A DNA stretch of 64,000 nucleotides, taken from contig NZ_MDGM01000007.1 in assembly GCF_002742285.1 (NCBI RefSeq), forward strand, positions 1-64,000, read 5' to 3'. The notes beneath the pieces were generated by a model. It had not been told where the DNA came from. It saw only the letters and a program-made list of their open reading frames with translations, and did no database searches. The stretch comes from Paramylibacter kogurei. Its GTDB lineage: Bacteria; Pseudomonadota; Alphaproteobacteria; Rhodobacterales; Rhodobacteraceae. How positions within the stretch are numbered: position 1 is the first letter of the stretch; each line of letters begins with the position of its first letter. This document shows, in pieces, positions 58,364 through 64,000 of this stretch. Position numbers and translations under genes: made by a program.

Positions 58364-61300
58364 CTAAGGCAATTTTCCAAAGCCACCGCCACCGGGTGTT
58401 TTCATCTCAAACATGTCGCCAGAATTCAATTGCGCGATATCGTTGCCTTGTAATTCTTCGACTTCACCCGATGATCGAATCACACGGTTTTCGCCAATCC
58501 CACCGTTTTGCCCGCCATGTGCACCAAACGGTTGTTCAATGCGATGTGAACACAACGTGGTGACAGTTACATCGTCCAAGAAACGCAATCGCCGCGTTAG
58601 ACCATTACCGCCATGCCAACGCCCATCACCACCAGAATTTTTGCGAATGGAAAATTCTTCGACGCGAACGGGGAACCGTGTTTCCAGTACCTCTGGATCG
58701 GTCATCAAGGTGTTGGTCATATGCGAATGCACCGCATCTGCACCATCAAACCCATTGCCAGCACCAGTGCCCCCCGCGATGGTTTCATAATTTTGAAATG
58801 CCTCATTTCCCCAGACAAAGTTGTTCATCGTTCCTTGGCTTCCCGCCAACACGCCAAGTGCACCATACATGCAATCGGCAATGGCTTGACTGACCTCTGT
58901 ATTCCCTGAAATCACGGCGGCGGGGGAAACGGGGTTAATCATAGAACCCGATGGCGCAATAATGTCGATGGGCTTCAAGCAACCCTCGTTCATTGGGATA
59001 TCTTTGCCGACCAATGTGCGAAAAACATATAAAACCACCGCATGACAAATAGACAAGGGCGCGTTGTAATTCCCGCTGTGTTGATCTGAAGTGCCGGTAA
59101 AATCGACGATTGCACGACCATTTTTTTGGTCAACTTTGATGGACACTTTTATATGCGCACCGTGATCCAGAGGATAGTCAAATGATCCGTCTTTCAATTC
59201 ACCAATGACGCGACGCACGGATGCTTCGGCGTTATTTTGCACGTGTTTCATGTAGGCCAACACCGTATCTACACCAAAGTTATCAATCATACGATAGACT
59301 TCGTTGATACCCGTGGTATTCGCCGCGATCTGCGCCTCTAGATCCGCAATGTTTTGATCGATGTTACGGCAAGGATAGCGCCCAGATGCCAGAACAGCGC
59401 GTGTTTCATCAATCAACATCCGCCCATTTTCAACCAGCTTAAAATTGTCGATCACGACACCTTCTTCTTCGATATGGGTGCTGTCAGGTGGCGCAGATCC
59501 TGGGGTTCGCCCACCAATATCGGCGTGATGCCCACGTGATCCAACGTAAAACAGAATGTCATCGCCACCGCGATTGAACACGGGCGTGATCACGGTGACA
59601 TCAGGCAAATGCGTGCCACCATTAAATGGCGCATTTAACATATAGCTATCGCCCGGTTTCATTTTGCCTGTGTTCAGACGAATAACTGTACGGACACTTT
59701 CCCCCATTGATCCCAAATGCACGGGGACGTGGGGCGCATTTGCCACCAGATCACCCGTTGCATCGAACAACGCACAGGAAAAATCTAACCGCTCGCGAAT
59801 ATTCACGGAATATGCTGTGTGCGCCAGTGTCGTTCCCATTTGTTCGGCGATGGACATAAACAGGTTATTAAATACCTCTAACATCACAGGATCAGCCGTG
59901 GTGCCAATGGCATGTTCACTTACGCGATCTTTGACGCGGGTGATAATTAAATTTCCCAGATCATCTTTTACGGCCTGCCAACCAGATACGATGAAATTTG
60001 TACCCGTTGGTTCGGTAATCACCGCAGGTCCAGATACCCGATCATCCTTTTGCAGAGCATTGCGATCAAACAGCGGTGCATCTTGTAATTTCTCATCACA
60101 AAACACGGGCACAAATTCAGGGTCTTGTGTGGATTTTGGTGTATCTTCGACCATTGCTTTGTCAGTCATTTCACCAATGGCTTCGACGGTGAGCATGTCA
60201 ATTTTGATCAATCGATCCGGTGAAATAAAACCAAACCGTGCGTTATGTGCATCCTCGAACGTCGATTGAATTTCATCACGTGAACCAAACGGAACTTGCA
60301 AGGTTTGATGTGATCCATCGTATCGCACATGACAGGTGTCTTGGGTGATAATCTGTTCCTCGGGCACACCTTGTTTCTGAATTTCGGCAACTGCATGATC
60401 TTTCAATGCAGCAATGCGTTTTACGGCGGTTGGCAATTCATCCAAGGATAAATCGGCCTGTTCTTCGTGCAATGCACGCACATCGGCAAGCCCCATGCCC
60501 AGCGCGGATAAAACCCCAGCAAACGGATGGATAAACACACGGCGAATACCCAATGCGTCGGCAACCAAACAGGCATGCTGCCCCCCTGCACCACCAAATG
60601 ACACAAGGGTATAGTCGGTCACATCATGGCCGCGTTCTACGCTGATTTTTTTCACCGCATGCGCCATATTTTCAATGGCGATTTTCAAGAAACCTTCGGC
60701 GGTTTCTTCGGGGGATTTTGGAGCCGATCCAGTATCGGCTGCAATTTCATTTGCCAATTGTTCAAATTTTTGACGAACGATTTTCGTATCCATCGCCTGA
60801 TCACCATTTGGACCAAAAACTTTGGGGAAATACGCGGGGTTCAAACGCCCCAGCAACACGTTACAATCCGTCACCGTCAGCGGGCCACCACGGCGATAAC
60901 ACGCAGGACCAGGGTTCGCACCCGCGGATTCTGGCCCCACCTGATACCGCCCATCACGCCATGCCAAAATGGAACCACCACCGGCCGCAACTGTATGAAT
61001 ATCCATCATCGGTGCGCGCATACGCACGCCCGCAACCTCTGTTTCAAATGATCGTTCCAAATCACCCGCATAATGGCAGACATCGGTGGATGTGCCGCCC
61101 ATGTCAAATCCGATAATTTTTTCAAACCCCGCATCGGCGGCCGTGGAAACCATGCCAATCACACCACCCGCAGGTCCTGATAAAATGGAATCTTTGCCTT
61201 GGAACAGGTTTGCTTGCGTTAATCCACCATCAGATTTCATAAAAAACAGACGATCACAGCCACCGTTTTCCACATCCAACGCATCGGAAACTTGTTCGAC

Positions 61301-61978
61301 ATAACGCCGCAAAATTGGTGATAGATAGGCATCAACAACGGTTGTGTCACCGCGCCCAACAATCTTGATCAATTTCGATGTTTCATGGCTTGCTGATATT
61401 TGCGTAAACCCGATTTCGCGCGCCAATTTGGCAACGGCCAATTCATGATCTGGGTTGAGGTAACTGTGCATGAGAGCAATCGCAACACTGCGCAATCCTG
61501 CGTCATACTGGGCTTGTAAATCTGCACGAGCGCGATCCAAATTTAAGGGTGTTAAAACCTTGCCACTGGCATCCACTCGTTCTTCGACCTCGCAAACAGA
61601 TTTGTACAACAGCTCGGGTAATTGAATATGAAGATCAAACAAACGCGGGCGATTTTGATAGCCAATTCGCAACATGTCGCGAAACCCTGCGGTGATAAAC
61701 AAACACAAATCTTCACCGTCGCGTTCCAGCAATGCGTTGGTCGCAACTGTTGTACCCATCTTAACCGCACTAATCATTCCCTTTGGCATATCGTCTGCGG
61801 GCAGAAGCCTCAGCATATCGCGAATGCCCTGCACGGCAGCATCTTTATAAAGCTCGGGATTTTCAGACAGCAATTTGTGCGAAACCAGTTTCCCATCAGG
61901 CTTTCGCGCAACAATATCTGTGAAGGTACCACCACGATCGACCCAAAACTGCCATTTTGAATTTGCTGTACCAGACAT
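58364..61978 (-). CDS. Fused hydantoinase A/B-type 5-oxoprolinase
   Basis: The product is 1204 residues and joins a HyuA half and a HyuB half. HyuA (about 1-690) begins WQFWVDRGGTFTDIVARKPDG with the ATP-binding motif and includes FDMGGTSTDVCHYAG and SFGGAGGQHACLVADALG. HyuB (about 700-1204) has IRERLDFSCALFDATGDLVANAPHVPVHLGSMG, VGSRGHHADIGG and FAGGGGGFGKLP-like C-terminal glycines (MKTPGGGGFGKL). This is the eukaryote/bacterial OPLAH-like architecture that hydrolyses 5-oxoproline to glutamate with ATP; hydantoin or another lactam is also possible. It is divergent from a TRAP transporter, which may import its substrate. Confidence 0.93.
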   Translation of the reverse strand: MSGTANSKWQFWVDRGGTFTDIVARKPDGKLVSHKLLSENPELYKDAAVQGIRDMLRLLPADDMPKGMISAVKMGTTVATNALLERDGEDLCLFITAGFRDMLRIGYQNRPRLFDLHIQLPELLYKSVCEVEERVDASGKVLTPLNLDRARADLQAQYDAGLRSVAIALMHSYLNPDHELAVAKLAREIGFTQISASHETSKLIKIVGRGDTTVVDAYLSPILRRYVEQVSDALDVENGGCDRLFFMKSDGGLTQANLFQGKDSILSGPAGGVIGMVSTAADAGFEKIIGFDMGGTSTDVCHYAGDLERSFETEVAGVRMRAPMMDIHTVAAGGGSILAWRDGRYQVGPESAGANPGPACYRRGGPLTVTDCNVLLGRLNPAYFPKVFGPNGDQAMDTKIVRQKFEQLANEIAADTGSAPKSPEETAEGFLKIAIENMAHAVKKISVERGHDVTDYTLVSFGGAGGQHACLVADALGIRRVFIHPFAGVLSALGMGLADVRALHEEQADLSLDELPTAVKRIAALKDHAVAEIQKQGVPEEQIITQDTCHVRYDGSHQTLQVPFGSRDEIQSTFEDAHNARFGFISPDRLIKIDMLTVEAIGEMTDKAMVEDTPKSTQDPEFVPVFCDEKLQDAPLFDRNALQKDDRVSGPAVITEPTGTNFIVSGWQAVKDDLGNLIITRVKDRVSEHAIGTTADPVMLEVFNNLFMSIAEQMGTTLAHTAYSVNIRERLDFSCALFDATGDLVANAPHVPVHLGSMGESVRTVIRLNTGKMKPGDSYMLNAPFNGGTHLPDVTVITPVFNRGGDDILFYVGSRGHHADIGGRTPGSAPPDSTHIEEEGVVIDNFKLVENGRMLIDETRAVLASGRYPCRNIDQNIADLEAQIAANTTGINEVYRMIDNFGVDTVLAYMKHVQNNAEASVRRVIGELKDGSFDYPLDHGAHIKVSIKVDQKNGRAIVDFTGTSDQHSGNYNAPLSICHAVVLYVFRTLVGKDIPMNEGCLKPIDIIAPSGSMINPVSPAAVISGNTEVSQAIADCMYGALGVLAGSQGTMNNFVWGNEAFQNYETIAGGTGAGNGFDGADAVHSHMTNTLMTDPEVLETRFPVRVEEFSIRKNSGGDGRWHGGNGLTRRLRFLDDVTVTTLCSHRIEQPFGAHGGQNGGIGENRVIRSSGEVEELQGNDIAQLNSGDMFEMKTPGGGGFGKLP

Positions 61979-62032
61979 GTCATTTCCCCGAATCTAGAAA
62001 ATTGTTGATTTATTTTCATTACGCTGACAAAA

Positions 62033-62048
62033 TGACAACGTAATGTCA
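62033..62048. promoter_or_regulatory. Candidate operator palindrome between oxoprolinase and TRAP genes
   Basis: TGACA, 6 nt, TGTCA: an interrupted 5-bp palindrome with a CAACGTA direct repeat overlapping it. It lies in the 117-bp divergent gap, where a GntR- or IclR-type regulator could control both directions. No regulator gene is in the window. Confidence 0.4.
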
Positions 62049-62095
62049 ACGTAGAGATTCGCAAAAAGACGAAATCTTTCAAAAGGGAGCCTGAT

Positions 62096-63055
62096 ATGAA
62101 CAAGTTTACAATCGTTGCAGCCAGCGCTGTTTTCGCCATGCCAGCATTCGCAGAAGACTGGGATATGCCAACGCCATATGGCGATTCAACATTTCACACG
62201 CAAAACATTTCGCAATTTGCAAAAGACGTAAGTGCCGCCACAAATGGTGATCTGAACATCACCATCCATTCCGCCGGATCATTGTTTCCACATGGCGAAA
62301 TCAAAAACGCGGTGCGTTCACGCCAAGTACCACTGGGTGAATTTTTCCTCTCGACCCTGTCAAATGAAGATGCGGCATATGGCGTTGATAGCCAACCATT
62401 TGTGGCAACATCATATGAAGATGCGGCAAAACTATGGTCTGCGCAAAAACCAGTGATTACAGAGCTTTTGGCAGAACAAGGTTTGATGCCTTTGTTTTCC
62501 GTGCCATGGCCAGCACAAGGGCTTTACACAAAGAATGAAATCACGGCAGTTGAACAGCTAAACGGCCTGCGGTTTCGCGCATATAACGCTGCCCTCGAAG
62601 AATTCGCAGCCCTTGCAGGCGCCGCCCCAGTTCAAGTGGAAGCACCCGACATTCCACAAGCATTTAGCACAGGCCAAGTGGATGCGATGATCACATCACC
62701 ATCGACGGGCGCCAATTCCAAGGCGTGGGATTTTGTCAGCAACTATAACGCCATCGACGCATGGGTTCCAAAAAACATTGTTGTTGTAAACAAACGTATG
62801 TTTGATGGGTTGTCTGCCGAAACTCAACAAGCGGTGCTGGATGCAGCACAAGCCGCCGAAACACGCGGTTGGGAAATGTCCGCCGAAGAAGCAACTGCAA
62901 AAACGGCAGTTATGGCCGACAATGGCATGACAATTTCTACACCAACAGATGCATTGAAATCCGGCCTTCAGGCGATTGGTGCCACCATGTTGGAAACATG
63001 GAATGCTAAGGCATCAGATGCCGCAAAATCCATCATTGCGACATATAACCAATAA
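62096..63055 (+). CDS. TRAP transporter solute-binding protein (DctP family)
   Basis: The product (319 residues) is a periplasmic receptor with a signal peptide (MNKFTIVAASAVFAMPAFA, cleaved before EDW). The DctP fold is shown by the opening, HSAGSLFPHGEIKNAVRSRQVPLGE, LNGLRFRAYNAALEEFAAL and PSTGANSKAWDFVSNY, in which the Arg of LRFRAYN is the typical carboxylate ligand. The ligand is probably a carboxylated compound; the divergent oxoprolinase suggests 5-oxoproline or a related lactam. AAAGGGAG precedes the ATG. Confidence 0.92.
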   Translation: MNKFTIVAASAVFAMPAFAEDWDMPTPYGDSTFHTQNISQFAKDVSAATNGDLNITIHSAGSLFPHGEIKNAVRSRQVPLGEFFLSTLSNEDAAYGVDSQPFVATSYEDAAKLWSAQKPVITELLAEQGLMPLFSVPWPAQGLYTKNEITAVEQLNGLRFRAYNAALEEFAALAGAAPVQVEAPDIPQAFSTGQVDAMITSPSTGANSKAWDFVSNYNAIDAWVPKNIVVVNKRMFDGLSAETQQAVLDAAQAAETRGWEMSAEEATAKTAVMADNGMTISTPTDALKSGLQAIGATMLETWNAKASDAAKSIIATYNQ

Positions 63056-63061
63056 ACACTG

Positions 63062-63079
63062 CCGCCCCTTCGGGGGCGG
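63062..63079 (+). other. Very stable UUCG-tetraloop hairpin between dctP and dctQ
   Basis: CCGCCCC, the loop TTCG and GGGGCGG form a 7-bp GC-only stem, 7 nt after the dctP stop, followed only by TTAT. It resembles an intercistronic stability or partial terminator element that raises binding-protein expression over the permeases. Confidence 0.7.
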
Positions 63080-63096
63080 TTATCAAAGGGGATGAT

Positions 63097-63621
63097 ATGC
63101 GTAAATTTTTGGATGGTTTATACCATATTTCAGGTGCGATTGCTGGTGTATTGATATTGGCAATTTGCGTATTGATCAGTTGTCAAATTTTATTAAATGG
63201 CTTGGGTCGGATGTTTGGTCAAATCTTGCCAACAACAATACCGTCATATGCAGATTTTTCGGGCTATATGTTGGCAGCGTCATCATTCCTTGCCTTGGCG
63301 CATACGTTGCGCAGTGGCGGACATATTCGTGTGAACCTCATCATGCAAACGATGTCCAAAAATTTGCAAGTTTTGTTTGAAACTATCAGCCTGATCATTT
63401 CAATATCATTGGTGGGCTATGCCACATGGTTTATGGCCAAACTGGTCCAAGAAAGCATTCATTACGGCGATAAATCATCTGGTATTATCCCTATCCCACT
63501 TGGCATTCCACAAAGCGTGGTTTTGATTGGTCTGATCATTTTATTGATCGCGCTGATCGATACATTTGTTGAGCTTTTGCGCAAACGCGAGCCGATTTTA
63601 ACATCTGCGGACGAGGTGTAA
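63097..63621 (+). CDS. TRAP transporter small permease (DctQ family)
   Basis: The product (174 residues) has four membrane helices, including AIAGVLILAICVLISCQILLNG, ADFSGYMLAASSFLALAHTLR and IPLGIPQSVVLIGLIILLIAL. The DctQ features LRSGGHIRVNLI and IPLGIPQS are conserved. It forms the membrane complex with the large permease next to it. It lies 41 bp after the binding-protein gene, past the UUCG hairpin, with an AAGGGGATG ribosome site. Confidence 0.92.
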   Translation: MRKFLDGLYHISGAIAGVLILAICVLISCQILLNGLGRMFGQILPTTIPSYADFSGYMLAASSFLALAHTLRSGGHIRVNLIMQTMSKNLQVLFETISLIISISLVGYATWFMAKLVQESIHYGDKSSGIIPIPLGIPQSVVLIGLIILLIALIDTFVELLRKREPILTSADEV

Positions 63622-63622
63622 G

Positions 63623-64000
63623 ATGTCTGATCCAATTATCGCACTGACACTTCTTGGGTTATTGATTGGCCTTTTGGCAATGGGTGTTTGGGTGGCGGTG
63701 TCGCTTGCCATTGTCGGGCTGGTTGCCATCACATGTTTCTCCAATGCACCCTCTGGTTTGGTTTTGGCCACCACATTTTGGGGGCATAGCCATTCTTGGT
63801 CGCTGACCGCATTGCCATTATTCATCCTGATGGGTGAAATATTGCTCCGATCGCGGCTAAGCCAAGATATGTTTAGCGGGCTTGCCCCATGGCTTGGTGG
63901 GTTGCCGGGGCGATTGTTGCACGTCAACATTTTGGGTTGCGCAATTTTCGCCGCCGTATCGGGATCATCAGCTGCCACCGCCGCCACGATTGGGCGCATG
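63623..64000 (+). CDS. TRAP transporter large permease (DctM family), 3' truncated by window
   Basis: The start ATG is at 63623, 1 bp after the dctQ stop, and the frame is open to the window end (126 codons visible). The N-terminal helix (MSDPIIALTLLGLLIGLLAMG) and conserved DctM motifs LTALPLFILMGEILLRS and FAAVSGSSAATAATIGRM are seen. It is the transport channel subunit of the TRAP system, and the rest lies beyond the window. The DctP-Q-M order is complete as far as visible. Confidence 0.93.
   Translation, partial: MSDPIIALTLLGLLIGLLAMGVWVAVSLAIVGLVAITCFSNAPSGLVLATTFWGHSHSWSLTALPLFILMGEILLRSRLSQDMFSGLAPWLGGLPGRLLHVNILGCAIFAAVSGSSAATAATIGRM

Overview
The window reads as a chromosomal segment of a low-GC marine alphaproteobacterium of the Rhodobacterales (Roseobacter-type). 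The signs are: an F1 ATP synthase operon (atpHAGDC) without the F0 genes; an Hsp20-DUF1150 pair; DUF2125, DUF2161, DUF484 and TIGR01459 family genes; a phosphatidylcholine synthase; a TRAP transporter; and an RTX/Hint surface protein. The genus cannot be fixed from the sequence alone. No tRNA, rRNA, CRISPR array, insertion sequence or prophage gene is visible, and no stretch above 300 bases lacks a gene.

Layout. 1-4.3 kb is the 3' part of a giant calcium-binding RTX protein with nested repeats and a C-terminal Hint domain. 4.4-9.3 kb holds a small membrane protein, the hsp20-DUF1150 heat-shock pair with an RpoH-like promoter, purEK, a lipase-like esterase and an EamA exporter. 9.4-11.7 kb is groESL with a CIRCE operator and a structured 3' UTR. 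11.7-17.6 kb contains a HAD hydrolase, ribF, a DUF2161 nuclease-like protein, a YcgN-type cysteine cluster protein, a threonine aldolase, a DsbA-fold protein and prs. 17.6-23 kb is an H-type lectin gene and the F1 operon. 23-30.3 kb has an OafA-type acyltransferase, a methyltransferase, gloB, an unknown gene and clpA.

30.4-37.3 kb is the most unusual part. Two tandem membrane class III cyclases lie there, the first having lost both metal-binding aspartates. A MotA/MotB-like envelope pair with a long coiled coil follows, and then an SPFH-NfeD pair. 37.3-48.2 kb contains ChaC-like, DUF2125, extensin, tyrC, hisC, priA, a transaldolase-like aldolase, DUF484, xerC, pcs, a second EamA exporter and ogt. 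48.3-55.6 kb holds ileS and a four-gene chain with start-stop overlaps (YcjX, YcjF-like, an SDR-DoxX fusion and DUF2269). 55.7-64 kb has truA, a SulP transporter, a fused hydantoinase/oxoprolinase and, divergent from it, a TRAP operon cut by the window end.

The best candidate for something new is the tandem cyclase pair. The inactive-looking first copy keeps exactly the residues that the C2 half of animal adenylyl cyclases supplies, so the two products may form an asymmetric C1/C2-like heterodimer. Further points of interest are the RTX duplication whose differences are all silent, the regulatory hairpins, and the coupled YcjX membrane module.
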